A stretch of 64,000 nt of DNA from Flavobacterium sp. KMS (GTDB lineage: Bacteria > Bacteroidota > Bacteroidia > Flavobacteriales > Flavobacteriaceae), in assembly GCF_000813005.1 (NCBI RefSeq), contig NZ_JSYP01000008.1:62001-126000 (forward strand), in the 5' to 3' direction. Of the stretch, positions 24,210-33,351 are shown one piece after another. The position numbers and the translations under genes were made by a program. Position 1 is the stretch's first letter; every line of letters starts with the position of its first letter. The notes under the pieces are model-generated. The model saw only the letters and a program-made list of their open reading frames with translations, did not search any database and was not told the origin of the DNA.

Positions 24210-26975
24210 TTATATATTTAATAGAAAATTAGAAAGGTTTTCGTCCTGTACAAGGTTCAATTTCTTCCTTAATCGATAACGATGTAGTTCTACTCCTCTA
24301 AATGAGATGTTCATTAGAGGTGCAATCTCTTTTGAGGAAAGATTCATTTTTAGGTAAATGCAAAGCTTAATATCCTTTGAAGTCAGGTTAGGATATTTTT
24401 GAGAAAGAGTTGTGATAAACTCGTTGTGTATCTGATTCAGATTATTTTCAAAAGTTTCCCACTCATGTTTATTAACAGCATTTATTTTAATCGCTTTCTT
24501 TATTTCACTTTTGAGTTTATTAAAATCTGCTTCAGAATCTAGAATGCCTTGTATCTTTTCAATCATTTCGCTTTGCTTGGCAATAGAAAGTGATTTACCT
24601 GCTACCTCTGATGATTTAGTTTGTAACTCTAGTTCAAGAATATGTTTTTGGTACTCTTGACTATTTAAATCATTCTCGGCTTTCAATTCCATTTCCAGAA
24701 TTTTCTTTTGATGTCTTAGCTCTTCTTCTCTTAATTCAAGTTTTTGTAAGTAGCGTATGTTATTCCATTTATAATAGATATACAAAACAACACCTATAAT
24801 AGACAAATACAACAAAAGCATCCAAGCAGAAAGATACCATGGTTTTGCAACTACAAATTCAAAATTTGCAATCTTACTATAACTTAAACCATCATGATTA
24901 AATATTTCGACATCGTGAGAACCGCTATTTAAATTGTTCAAAACAATTAAACCGTCTTTTATGGGAATAAATTTATTTTCTCCATTAATTTTATAAGACA
25001 AATTTGGTTTTGATGCCCCAAATATTCCTGAGATTACATTTATTTTTAATTCGGTATTATAATTTATACTCGAATTATTCTCTATCAAGTTTTCGTTATT
25101 GAACGCCTCAACCTCTAAATTTAGTTTTTCTTTATTGATGTCTTTTAATTGAAAAGAAATAAAACCATCATCCAGATTTAATAAATAGTTATTGTTATTT
25201 TTAAAAATATTCAGATTGTCATTAATTATTTTACCCTTATAATATTTCTCTTGAATACTGTTCCAGATAAATTTATTACCATTTGCATAAATGTGATACA
25301 AAAACCCGTCTTGTAGCAATATAAAATGACTTTCGTCAATAGCAGCTACATCAGAAATATTACTAAAATTCGAATTAAAAAGTTCGTTTCTCTCTAATTG
25401 ATTCGCTATCGAATTATAAGTGTACCACGTTTTATTTATTAAAAAGAGTATTTCCTTTCTAAACTCAAATATTTTTACACCAAAATCATTTTTAATTTTA
25501 CTGTGTTGCGTAACGTTTTCTACCTTTTTTGTCTCGTAATCGTCGTTATATAAAATTCTATATAAACCTCTATAATTATCAGCTGCCCAAACTTCATTTT
25601 TTTTGTTTTGAGCTACATATTTTATAGGTTTCTTTAATCCGTTTAAGATAACTTTTTCATCTAAGTTATTAATGTCTTTATACACAACAACTCCGCTGTA
25701 TGTTGCTTGAAAATAAGAATTACCAATACTACTCTTAGTCAAATTCCAACCTCCATTTGTTGTATTTAATTTAGAAAACTGTCCATTTTCATACAAGAAT
25801 GTTCCTTCGTTATGACCAGTAAAGTATTTAGAACCTATTTTACTTATATTCCAAGCCTGACCTTGACTATTAGGAATCAATGAGAGCTTTTTATCTACAT
25901 ATTTAAAAACACCATGGTTAGATGCCATTAAATATCCCTTCTCGATGTTTACAACTGAATATACTGATCCTAAAACTCCCGAATTATCATAAAAAATAGA
26001 TACTGGCGAAGTAACTTCAATATGCGCTATTCCGTTATCGAGTCCCAACCATAAATCATTTTCTTTATCCAGCCCTATACTTAAGATAGAATTGTTCATC
26101 AATACATTTTTTCTATTGATGTTTTTAAAAGAATTATCATTAAAGTCAAACATATAAATCCCGTCTCCGGCGGTACCAATTATAAGCTTGTTATTTTTTA
26201 AAAATCGGGCAACATTTATATTGGCACTTTTTAGGATTCCATTTAATGGATTATTCCAGGCAATTAAAGTTCCTTTATCTTCTACAAAAATTCCGTTTTT
26301 ATGTGTAAAAATGTATGTCTTATTCTTATACTTTTCGATCGCATGAATAACATTATTTCTTAAGGTATTCCATCCTTTTACTGGGCTTAATTTATCCCCT
26401 TTTAAAACATAAACACCATGTTCTACAGAAGCTACAAGCAACTGATTATTGATAATAAAGCAATAGGATATTAAAAACGGTAGTTTAGTTTTCTTGATTC
26501 TTTTTCCATCATAAGCAAAAACTTGATTAAATGATTGAAAGTATATTACATCATTAAATTTAAAAATCTTCCATACTTCTTCATTTTCATTTTCATCAAA
26601 TACTCCCCTATTTTTAGAGATAGAAACATACTTCATTTTTCCATCTTCTCTATACCAATAACCAAACTCTTTATAGGAACCTGAATAAATCTTATCTCCT
26701 TCGACCATTATCGAGCGAATGATAGTCTTGTTTGGCAAAGTATATTTTTCCCAAACTACTCCATTATAACGCACCAAATAATGATTATTTGCAAAATACA
26801 TCGCATTATCATTTCCTTGCGCAACACTCCATATCTGATTATCACCTTCGTAATTAGATTTATTATAGTTTTCTACAAAAGGGAGTAACTCTTGAGCATG
26901 AACTTGTAACGCTATAAAAATAAGGAAAAGTGATTTAAGAAGATTTGATTTCAAAATATTGGTATTTATCATCAA
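24210..26975 (-). CDS. Membrane-spanning propeller sensor with cytoplasmic LuxR-type HTH
   Basis: A 921-residue one-component regulator. N-terminal signal/anchor (about 10-27), a periplasmic beta-propeller region (about 30-620; repeated motifs such as DKENDLWLGLDNGIAHI and KNEVWAADNYRGLYRI), a Y_Y_Y-type immunoglobulin-like domain (about 635-725), a membrane helix (about 730-752), a coiled coil (about 755-830) and a C-terminal LuxR-type HTH (about 858-915; LTSKDIKLCIYLKMNLSSKEIA). There is no histidine kinase, receiver or AraC domain, so signal and DNA-binding are in one protein, as in SusR-like regulators. It probably senses a glucan breakdown product and activates susC, upstream of which lie dyads at 24039-24150. 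Confidence 0.87.
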   Translation of the reverse strand: MMINTNILKSNLLKSLFLIFIALQVHAQELLPFVENYNKSNYEGDNQIWSVAQGNDNAMYFANNHYLVRYNGVVWEKYTLPNKTIIRSIMVEGDKIYSGSYKEFGYWYREDGKMKYVSISKNRGVFDENENEEVWKIFKFNDVIYFQSFNQVFAYDGKRIKKTKLPFLISYCFIINNQLLVASVEHGVYVLKGDKLSPVKGWNTLRNNVIHAIEKYKNKTYIFTHKNGIFVEDKGTLIAWNNPLNGILKSANINVARFLKNNKLIIGTAGDGIYMFDFNDNSFKNINRKNVLMNNSILSIGLDKENDLWLGLDNGIAHIEVTSPVSIFYDNSGVLGSVYSVVNIEKGYLMASNHGVFKYVDKKLSLIPNSQGQAWNISKIGSKYFTGHNEGTFLYENGQFSKLNTTNGGWNLTKSSIGNSYFQATYSGVVVYKDINNLDEKVILNGLKKPIKYVAQNKKNEVWAADNYRGLYRILYNDDYETKKVENVTQHSKIKNDFGVKIFEFRKEILFLINKTWYTYNSIANQLERNELFNSNFSNISDVAAIDESHFILLQDGFLYHIYANGNKFIWNSIQEKYYKGKIINDNLNIFKNNNNYLLNLDDGFISFQLKDINKEKLNLEVEAFNNENLIENNSSINYNTELKINVISGIFGASKPNLSYKINGENKFIPIKDGLIVLNNLNSGSHDVEIFNHDGLSYSKIANFEFVVAKPWYLSAWMLLLYLSIIGVVLYIYYKWNNIRYLQKLELREEELRHQKKILEMELKAENDLNSQEYQKHILELELQTKSSEVAGKSLSIAKQSEMIEKIQGILDSEADFNKLKSEIKKAIKINAVNKHEWETFENNLNQIHNEFITTLSQKYPNLTSKDIKLCIYLKMNLSSKEIAPLMNISFRGVELHRYRLRKKLNLVQDENLSNFLLNI

Positions 26976-27005
26976 ATATAATCACATTTATTCAAATTTT
27001 CATAT

Positions 27006-27036
27006 AAAAAAAGCCTCTCGATGAGAAGCTTTTTTT
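27006..27036 (-). terminator. Terminator between ackA and the sensor-regulator gene
   Basis: AAAAAAGC...GCTTTTTT arms with TCTC/GAGA inside and one C-A mismatch, flanked by A- and T-runs. It serves ackA on the minus strand. Confidence 0.75.
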
Positions 27037-27055
27037 ATAAAATAATGTGTTATAT

Positions 27056-28255
27056 CTAGTTTTTAAGCAAATGATGAACTTGATTTGCAATTTCAAATTC
27101 TTCATCTGTAGGGATTACCAAAATTTTGGTTCTAGACGCTTCTGTATTGATTTCGCGATTAGATTTAGAACGAATTTCATTTTTCTCATTATCTAATTCA
27201 ATTCCAAAAAACTCCATATCAGTACAAACTAATTTTCGCATATAAGATGAATTCTCCCCTATTCCTGCTGTAAAAACAATAGCATCTAAACCATTTAAAA
27301 CGGCTGTATAGGAACCTATATATTTTTTTATTCGATAAGCATTCATTGCCAATGCCAATTGGCATTCTTTATTACCTTTTTCTGCCTGAGCCTCAATATC
27401 TCTTAAGTCACTAAAACCTGTAAGACCAAGCATTCCGCTTTGTTTTTGGAGTATTGTATTAATCTCTTCTAATGAATAATTTAAGGTATTTTTCATATAG
27501 AAAATTATCGAATGATCAATATCACCAGCACGTGTTCCCATTATTAAACCATTAGCAGGTGCAAATCCCATTGTGTGGTCAATACTCTTACCATCTTTAA
27601 CCGCTGTCATACTACAACCGTTACCTAAATGTATTGTAATGATATTTTTACCTTTTGTATCAGTATGTTTCTTCAAGTATTTAATAGCATTCTCCGAAAC
27701 ATATTTATGACTTGTTCCATGAAAACCATACATACGTATTTTATTCTCTGTCAAAAGCTTGTCAGGAATAGCATATTTGTGAGCTACAACTGGTATTGTT
27801 TGATGAAAAGCAGTATCAAAAACTGCAATTTGTTCCGCTGTATCAAAAATTTCTTCAGCAACATTTATTCCTTCAAGATTTGCAGGATTGTGTAATGGTG
27901 CTAATTCGAAAAGTTGCTTGATTTTGGCTTTTATTTTTTCATCAATCTTAACTGTTTTGGTAAATTCACTTCCGCCATGAACCACACGATGTCCAACAGC
28001 ATTAATCTCTGAAGTACTTTTTATAACACCTGTTTCTCCATTTAAAAGTAAGCTGGCTACCTTTTGTAATCCTATTTTATGTGTTGCAATTGGCAAAATT
28101 TCTTCAAAAGAAACATCTTTTGTTTTATATGTTACATTCGAACTTTCTAAACCAATTCTGTCAATCATACCAGAACAAATCACTTCATTTGCTGGCATTT
28201 TCATTAATTGATATTTTATAGAAGAGCTTCCTGAATTTAAAATTAATATTTTCAT
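27056..28255 (-). CDS. ackA: Acetate kinase
   Basis: Converts acetyl phosphate and ADP to acetate and ATP (reversible). 399 residues, the standard length, with the ASKHA motifs: N-terminal ILILNSGSSSIKYQL, the GHRVVHGG active-site segment, ITIHLGNGCSMTAVKDG, MGTRAGDID and VFTAGIGENS. It follows pta (28339-30432) in the same orientation with an 83-base gap, which gives the classic pta-ackA acetate pathway. Just before its start are three CTAAG repeats at 8-base spacing (28273-28293). Confidence 0.96.
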   Translation of the reverse strand: MKILILNSGSSSIKYQLMKMPANEVICSGMIDRIGLESSNVTYKTKDVSFEEILPIATHKIGLQKVASLLLNGETGVIKSTSEINAVGHRVVHGGSEFTKTVKIDEKIKAKIKQLFELAPLHNPANLEGINVAEEIFDTAEQIAVFDTAFHQTIPVVAHKYAIPDKLLTENKIRMYGFHGTSHKYVSENAIKYLKKHTDTKGKNIITIHLGNGCSMTAVKDGKSIDHTMGFAPANGLIMGTRAGDIDHSIIFYMKNTLNYSLEEINTILQKQSGMLGLTGFSDLRDIEAQAEKGNKECQLALAMNAYRIKKYIGSYTAVLNGLDAIVFTAGIGENSSYMRKLVCTDMEFFGIELDNEKNEIRSKSNREINTEASRTKILVIPTDEEFEIANQVHHLLKN

Positions 28256-28272
28256 TGTTATTTTTTTAGGTG

Positions 28273-28296
28273 CTAAGGCACTAAGTTTCTAAGTTC
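28273..28296. repeat. CTAAG octamer-period array upstream of ackA
   Basis: CTAAG starts at 28273, 28281 and 28289, exactly 8 bases apart, in the pta-ackA gap. The same type of array occurs at 51115-51163 and 51959-52027. Confidence 0.6.
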
Positions 28297-28338
28297 CTTT
28301 TTTTTATAAGCTTAGTTTTTTTACAGATTTTTAATTAA

Positions 28339-30432
28339 TTACAATCCTTGCGCCTGAATTGCTGTAATAACAACTGTATTTATAATATCATCTACGGTAC
28401 AACCTCGGCTTAAATCATTTACAGGCTTATTTAATCCTTGCAACATTGGCCCAATTGCCAGTGCTCCTGTTTCTCGCTGTACTGCTTTATAGGTATTGTT
28501 TCCTGTATTTAAATCAGGGAAAATAAGTACGCTTGCTTGTCCTGCAACTTCAGAATCTGGCATTTTACTTTTTCCAACACTTCTATCTACGGCTGCATCA
28601 TATTGAATTGGCCCTTCAATTTTTAAATCAGGACGTTTTTGTTTAACAATTTCCGTAGCAGCTCTTACTTTCTCAACCTCATCTCCTTTTCCAGAAGTTC
28701 CGGAAGAATAAGATAACATTGCAATTTTTGGTTCTATCCCAAAAGCCGCGCTGGAATCTGCTGATGAAATAGCGATTTCAGCCAATTGTTCTGCCGTTGG
28801 GTTAGGATTTATAGCACAATCTCCAAACACCGAAACACGGTCTTCTAAACACATAAAAAACACCGATGAAACTACAGATGAGTTTGGTTTGGTTTTAATA
28901 AACTGTAAAGCTGGTAATATTGTATGTTGGGTTGTATGTGCAGCACCAGAAACCATTCCGTCAGCATGCCCTTTATAAACCATCATGGTTCCAAAATAAG
29001 AAACATCCTCCATTAAATCTCTTGCCATAGTAATGGTCACATTCTTATTTTTTCTAAGCTCATAATAAGTATTCGCATAGTCTTCATAAAATGGAGATTC
29101 TATTGGATTTATAATTTTAATTTTCGAAAAGTCAAAAGTAATTCCTAATTCAGCCACCTTACTTTCTATTTGTTTTTTATCTCCAATTATCGAAATATCA
29201 ACCACATCCATTGCCAATAATCTCGACGCCGCTATAATAATACGCTCATCGCTTCCTTCTGGCAAAATAATATGTTTACGATGCTTTTTGGCTCTGGTTA
29301 CCAAGTTATACTGGAACATTTTTGGTGTCATTCCTTCTGCCACAAAAGTGATTAGTTTCTCAGATAAACTATCTAAATCAACATATTTTTCAAATGTATT
29401 AATTGAAGTTTCTATTTTATGCTCATTATTTGCATAAATTTTCGATTTAACAGCACCAATTTGGTTCGTAATATTATACGTTCCACCCTCTACCGAAATA
29501 ATTGGAACAATAGGCGAAAGTCCTTCTATTAACTTCAAAATACTCTCTTCGGGAATAATATTTCCTGTAAGTACAATTCCTGATATCGTAGGATAATTGG
29601 CCGATTCATTAGCCTGTAAAGCACCTAAAATAATATCGGCACGATCACCAGGAGTAATAACTAAACTATTTTCTTTTAAATGCATTAGATAATTATGCAA
29701 TTGCATCGCTCCTACACTAAAATGTCCCGTTTGATTATTTAAATGTGCTGCTCCAAATAAAACCTTAGCATCTAGTTCATTTACAATTTCCTGAACTGTT
29801 GGATTATTCAAGCTCGAAATAACCGGGATAGCATTAACCAAAACACTTTCTGGAAGGCTTTTTTTCAATCCTGAAGTTACCAATTCAACATTCTCAATTT
29901 GAACTTTATTTGCAATAACCGCTAGAACTTCTACCTCTTTTATTTTAAAAGAATTATATACAAGAGAAAGGTTATCTACCAATTCATCTAATGTTTTACC
30001 AATTCCTGAACCAAGGATAATAGTTGGAATTCCTAAATTCTTAGCAATTAATACATTTGTATCCAGTTCTATTACTGTTCCTTCTCCTGTAAAGCTAGTT
30101 CCTTCGACTAATACAAAATCAAAACGCTCTTCGAGACGTTTGTATTTTTCGATTATTAAGTCTAATACTTCTCCTATTTTGCCTTTATTCTTCTTCTTGA
30201 TTAATTTACTTTTTGTGATAGCAAATGCATCTTCAAATTTAATGTCTAGATTAAAATGTGTAATCACAGTTTCGATATGATTATCCAATTCTCCGTCGAT
30301 AAAATCCTCAACAATGGGTCTAAAATAGCCCACTTTGGCAGTTTTCCCCATCAACATACTCATTAACCCTAAAGTAATAATCGACTTACCACTATTCTGC
30401 TCGCTTGTTGCTATATATACTGCTTTACTCAT
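28339..30432 (-). CDS. pta: Phosphate acetyltransferase, long form
   Basis: Makes acetyl phosphate from acetyl-CoA and phosphate. 697 residues, the long three-domain form: an N-terminal P-loop/AAA_26 dethiobiotin-synthase-like domain (about 1-200, SEQNSGKSIITLGL), a DRTGG domain (about 215-330) and the catalytic PTA_PTB domain (about 370-690; ILPEGSDERII, MARDLMEDVSYFG, SYSSGTSGKGDEVEKV, PDLNTGNNTYK). The upstream gene is ackA's partner only in function; two dyads lie 145-177 bases before the start. Confidence 0.95.
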   Translation of the reverse strand: MSKAVYIATSEQNSGKSIITLGLMSMLMGKTAKVGYFRPIVEDFIDGELDNHIETVITHFNLDIKFEDAFAITKSKLIKKKNKGKIGEVLDLIIEKYKRLEERFDFVLVEGTSFTGEGTVIELDTNVLIAKNLGIPTIILGSGIGKTLDELVDNLSLVYNSFKIKEVEVLAVIANKVQIENVELVTSGLKKSLPESVLVNAIPVISSLNNPTVQEIVNELDAKVLFGAAHLNNQTGHFSVGAMQLHNYLMHLKENSLVITPGDRADIILGALQANESANYPTISGIVLTGNIIPEESILKLIEGLSPIVPIISVEGGTYNITNQIGAVKSKIYANNEHKIETSINTFEKYVDLDSLSEKLITFVAEGMTPKMFQYNLVTRAKKHRKHIILPEGSDERIIIAASRLLAMDVVDISIIGDKKQIESKVAELGITFDFSKIKIINPIESPFYEDYANTYYELRKNKNVTITMARDLMEDVSYFGTMMVYKGHADGMVSGAAHTTQHTILPALQFIKTKPNSSVVSSVFFMCLEDRVSVFGDCAINPNPTAEQLAEIAISSADSSAAFGIEPKIAMLSYSSGTSGKGDEVEKVRAATEIVKQKRPDLKIEGPIQYDAAVDRSVGKSKMPDSEVAGQASVLIFPDLNTGNNTYKAVQRETGALAIGPMLQGLNKPVNDLSRGCTVDDIINTVVITAIQAQGL

Positions 30433-30577
30433 AATTTTATTGTTTAAAAAACATCTAAAAATAGTCTAGATCCTATATTTTATTTATTAAAAATAGTTTT
30501 AATTAAATCGGTATTCATCTTATAAATCCTTTCAATTAAAAAGAAGTAAAATTAGAGAAATTGCCCCTTACTACAAC

Positions 30578-30609
30578 TGACATTTGTCATATCAAGGACA
30601 ATATTGTCC
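30578..30609 (-). promoter_or_regulatory. Two dyads upstream of pta
   Basis: TGACA-TT-TGTCA (30578-30589) and the perfect 14-base palindrome GGACAATATTGTCC (30596-30609). The first resembles the Crp/Fnr-type sites I associate with oxygen- or redox-controlled genes in Bacteroidetes. Neither is paired with a visible promoter box, so the call is tentative. Confidence 0.35.
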
Positions 30610-30678
30610 ACTATTAATTTTATCCGTAATTACAGACCAATTAAGGAACGACAGTTAATTCACTATCAGCTATTACCC

Positions 30679-31749
30679 CTAAAACCATCGTCTTTTCTTA
30701 AAATAAATGATCAATGCAATCACTAATAAAAACATTCCAATCATAACAGAATAATATCCGTATTGATATTTAAGTTCTGGTATATTTTCGAAGTTCATCC
30801 CATATACTCCAACTATAAAAGTAAGCGGAATAAATATTGCCGAAATTATGGTCAATGTCTTCATAATTTCATTCATTTTATGGCTTTGTGCCGAAAAATA
30901 AAAATTAGAAGCGCTTTCTAATGAACTCATATCCGACTCTATTTGCTCTAAAAGTTCTAAGCTTTTTTGATGCAATCGAGAAAAGAAACTAAAGTTTACT
31001 TTTTCGATTCCATTAAATGTATCATCATCTTTTATACTTTTTATATCATATAATGAATCTCGGAGTGGTATAATAGAACGTTTTAAGAAGTTGAAATTAT
31101 CGCGGTGCTTTTCTATCTTTTCAAGAATAATAGGATTAGTATCTCCTTTGGTAATATTAATCAACTCTTCTACTTTATTTTCTTCGTCTTCGAGCGTGAT
31201 ATAAAAATTCTCCATCACCGCATCTAACAATAAATAAAGCAAATAATCTACTTTTTTGGTTCGAACGATTCCTGCGTGTTGCCTAATACGTTCGCGTATG
31301 TGTGTAAAGAAATCACTTCGTTTTTCCTGAAAAGAGATTAAAACCCCATCCTTGATAATAAAACTAATTTGCTCTACACTAATATTATCTGAATCTTCAG
31401 AAGGCAAAAGTGATTTTATATTAAAAAAGAGAATTTCTTGTTGTTCTTGTAACTTAGTCCTTTTAGTAGTATTAAGTATATCCGCAAGCATGAATCCATC
31501 TACACCAAAATATTCTCCAATAGTTTTAATAAGTTCTATATTATTTAAACCATGAATGTTTAGCCAATTATTTTTAGTATAATCAATACACGTATTTAAG
31601 GCTAATATATTGAAATTCTCATATTCGGTGATTTCTAAATCATCGTAAACAAAAAGTTGCATTTCCGACTGAGTGTCTTTATGCCGACCTGTATATTCTA
31701 AAGAATAGGGTTGTAGTTTTCGGCCTTTTTTGTATTTTATTTTTCTCAT
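30679..31749 (-). CDS. corA: CorA-type magnesium/divalent cation transporter
   Basis: A 356-residue member of the CorA family. A large cytoplasmic alpha/beta plus helical funnel (about 1-290) is followed by two C-terminal membrane helices and the signature GMN in VYGMNFENIPE, ending in a basic KKRRWF tail. It forms pentamers that admit Mg2+, Co2+ or Ni2+. The length is typical. It sits between pta and a GNAT gene without obvious functional linkage. Confidence 0.93.
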   Translation of the reverse strand: MRKIKYKKGRKLQPYSLEYTGRHKDTQSEMQLFVYDDLEITEYENFNILALNTCIDYTKNNWLNIHGLNNIELIKTIGEYFGVDGFMLADILNTTKRTKLQEQQEILFFNIKSLLPSEDSDNISVEQISFIIKDGVLISFQEKRSDFFTHIRERIRQHAGIVRTKKVDYLLYLLLDAVMENFYITLEDEENKVEELINITKGDTNPIILEKIEKHRDNFNFLKRSIIPLRDSLYDIKSIKDDDTFNGIEKVNFSFFSRLHQKSLELLEQIESDMSSLESASNFYFSAQSHKMNEIMKTLTIISAIFIPLTFIVGVYGMNFENIPELKYQYGYYSVMIGMFLLVIALIIYFKKRRWF

Positions 31750-31870
31750 TCAATATAATGATTTATATAGTAATATTACAAAAAAGTTTTTTAAAACATG
31801 GCTACATTACCAATTTTGGCATTACTAAAGTAAAATTCTAATTTATTTAAGAATTGAATAAAGTAGGTTA

Positions 31871-32368
31871 TTACTTTACTTTCATTTCCATAATAAAGTC
31901 TTCCATTAAATACCCGTGATCTAGCTCAATATCAGCTTCGGCTACAATTTCGAATCCCATTTTTTTATAAAAAGAAGCTGCTTTATTAAATCTATTTACA
32001 TTCAGAGTAACGATATCTGCTTCTTTTTCTTTGGCTGCAGCCACGACAACATCAATTAATATTTTCCCCATACCTTTTCCTTGTGCTTCTGGAAGCAAAT
32101 ACAGTTTATTTAAGCGTGTAGCATTCTTGTCTTGGTAATTATGTTGATATCCTGCATAACCAAGACAAAAATCATCCTCGTAAGCCATAGTAAAAATATG
32201 TCCGTTACGAATGCTTTCTTCTAAAAGAGCTGGCTCATAAAATTTGTCCAGCATATAATCAAGTTGTTCTTGAGGTAGGATTTCGCCATAAGTATTAGGC
32301 CAAGTTTTAAATGCAATTTCTCTTATTGTAGGTACATCGGTTGCTGATGCTATTTTAAGTGTAATCAT
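31871..32368 (-). CDS. GNAT-family N-acetyltransferase
   Basis: A 165-residue single GNAT domain. The N-terminal ITLKIASATDVPTIREIA strand-helix, the central LNKLYLLPEAQGKGMGKILI segment (acetyl-CoA pyrophosphate loop, about 88-107) and LNVNRFNKAASFYKKMGFE (motif B, about 123-141) are clear. The substrate is unknown: family members modify amines of small molecules, peptides or aminoglycosides. The region upstream is a repeat array (32373-32500) that runs to within 5 bases of the ATG. Confidence 0.88.
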   Translation of the reverse strand: MITLKIASATDVPTIREIAFKTWPNTYGEILPQEQLDYMLDKFYEPALLEESIRNGHIFTMAYEDDFCLGYAGYQHNYQDKNATRLNKLYLLPEAQGKGMGKILIDVVVAAAKEKEADIVTLNVNRFNKAASFYKKMGFEIVAEADIELDHGYLMEDFIMEMKVK

Positions 32369-32372
32369 TTTT

Positions 32373-32500
32373 TTAGACTTCTTAGATTGTTAGACTGACT
32401 TAGATTGTTAGACTGACTTAGATTATTAGACTGACTTAGATTGTTAGACTTCTTAGATTGTTAGACTTCTTAGATTGTTAGACTTCTTAGATTTTTAGAC
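32373..32500. repeat. 17/18-base tandem repeat array of TTAGACTxxCTTAGATTG units
   Basis: Seven units of 17 or 18 bases (17, 18, 18, 18, 17, 17, 17) plus six bases of an eighth; variation is TT versus TGA at one place and a few last-base changes. It abuts the GNAT start. A related reverse-complement copy lies at 54341-54379. Units have no spacers, so this is not a CRISPR. Confidence 0.85.
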
Positions 32501-32519
32501 TATATGGATAATTGGAATG

Positions 32520-32542
32520 TCCTTCGACTCCGCTCAGGATGA
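32520..32542. repeat. Short dispersed repeat, copy 1
   Basis: The 23-base sequence beginning TCCTTCGACTCC and ending CAGGATGA is identical to 49970-49992. It contains TCCT/AGGA arms. It is followed by short CACTGAA-like tandem repeats up to about 32610. Confidence 0.7.
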
Positions 32543-32615
32543 CACTAAACTCTGTTACTGAAACTGAGCGCCGCCACTGAACACTGAGGCTGAATACTGC
32601 CACTGAACACTAATC

Positions 32616-33209
32616 TTACCCGTGAATCGTCTCTCCTTTTCCGTAATTGGTAATTATTGATTCTTCGTAAGCAAGCCACTCTCTCCAACGTTTCTCTACA
32701 TCAATCCCAACTCCGTATTTTCTGGCATAAGTAATAAAAGTGGTATAATGCCCTGCTTCACTTTCCATCAAATCTCTATAAAAAATAGATAATTCTTCGT
32801 CATTGATATTTTCCGAAAGCACTTTAAAACGTTCGCAACTTCTTGCCTCAATCATTGCTGAGAATAATAATCTTTCTACCAAGCTAGAAACACGACTTCC
32901 GTCACCGCTTTTCTTCATATATAAATACAATTCATTTACATAATCGTCTTTGCGCTCACGACCAAGTTTTAATCCTCTTTTGATGATGATATTATGTACT
33001 TGCTCAAAATGGTCAATTTCTTCTTTGGCTAGAGCCAATAAATCCTTAACTAAATCTTGATGTTCTGAGTTATTCGTAATTATCGTGATAGCGTTTGTTG
33101 CAGCTTTTTGTTCGCACCAAGCATGATCCGTTAATATCTCTTCAATATTTTTCTCTACTATATTTACCCATCTTGGGTCAGTTGGCAACTGTAATCTTAA
33201 TACACCCAT
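32616..33209 (-). CDS. miaE: tRNA-(ms2io6A)-hydroxylase
   Basis: Di-iron monooxygenase that hydroxylates the isopentenyl side chain of ms2i6A37 in tRNA. 197 residues, ferritin-like four-helix bundle. Ligand motifs are in order: an Asp/Glu pair region (ITNNSEHQDLVKDLLALAKEEIDHFEQVH, about 46-74, with EEIDHFEQVH), EARSCERF, and a late ESEAGHYTTF. The N-terminus (LRLQLPTDPRWVNIVEKN) is MiaE-typical. It sits alone between repeat DNA and glyA. Confidence 0.9.
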   Translation of the reverse strand: MGVLRLQLPTDPRWVNIVEKNIEEILTDHAWCEQKAATNAITIITNNSEHQDLVKDLLALAKEEIDHFEQVHNIIIKRGLKLGRERKDDYVNELYLYMKKSGDGSRVSSLVERLLFSAMIEARSCERFKVLSENINDEELSIFYRDLMESEAGHYTTFITYARKYGVGIDVEKRWREWLAYEESIITNYGKGETIHG

Positions 33210-33266
33210 TTTTCTTTTTGTTTAATGTTTAAAAAAGTATTTAAAGTTAGGGCTGGAAGTAAAAAA

Positions 33267-33326
33267 GTTTAAAGTTTAAAACTTTTGTGATAGCTTTCGA
33301 TATCAACAAAACCTTAAACTTTAAAC
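33267..33326 (-). terminator. Long imperfect hairpin after glyA
   Basis: GTTTAAAGTTTAAAACTTTTG (33267-33287) pairs with 33307-33326, and the enclosed TGATA/TATCA extends the stem; the minus strand then reads TTTTTT. A long, nearly continuous stem suits termination of glyA. Confidence 0.65.
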
Positions 33327-33351
33327 CTTAATCTTTTTAAATAAAATATTC

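Noticed and set aside
32373..32500. CRISPR array
   Set aside because: Units are contiguous with no spacers and there are no cas genes; it is a simple tandem repeat.
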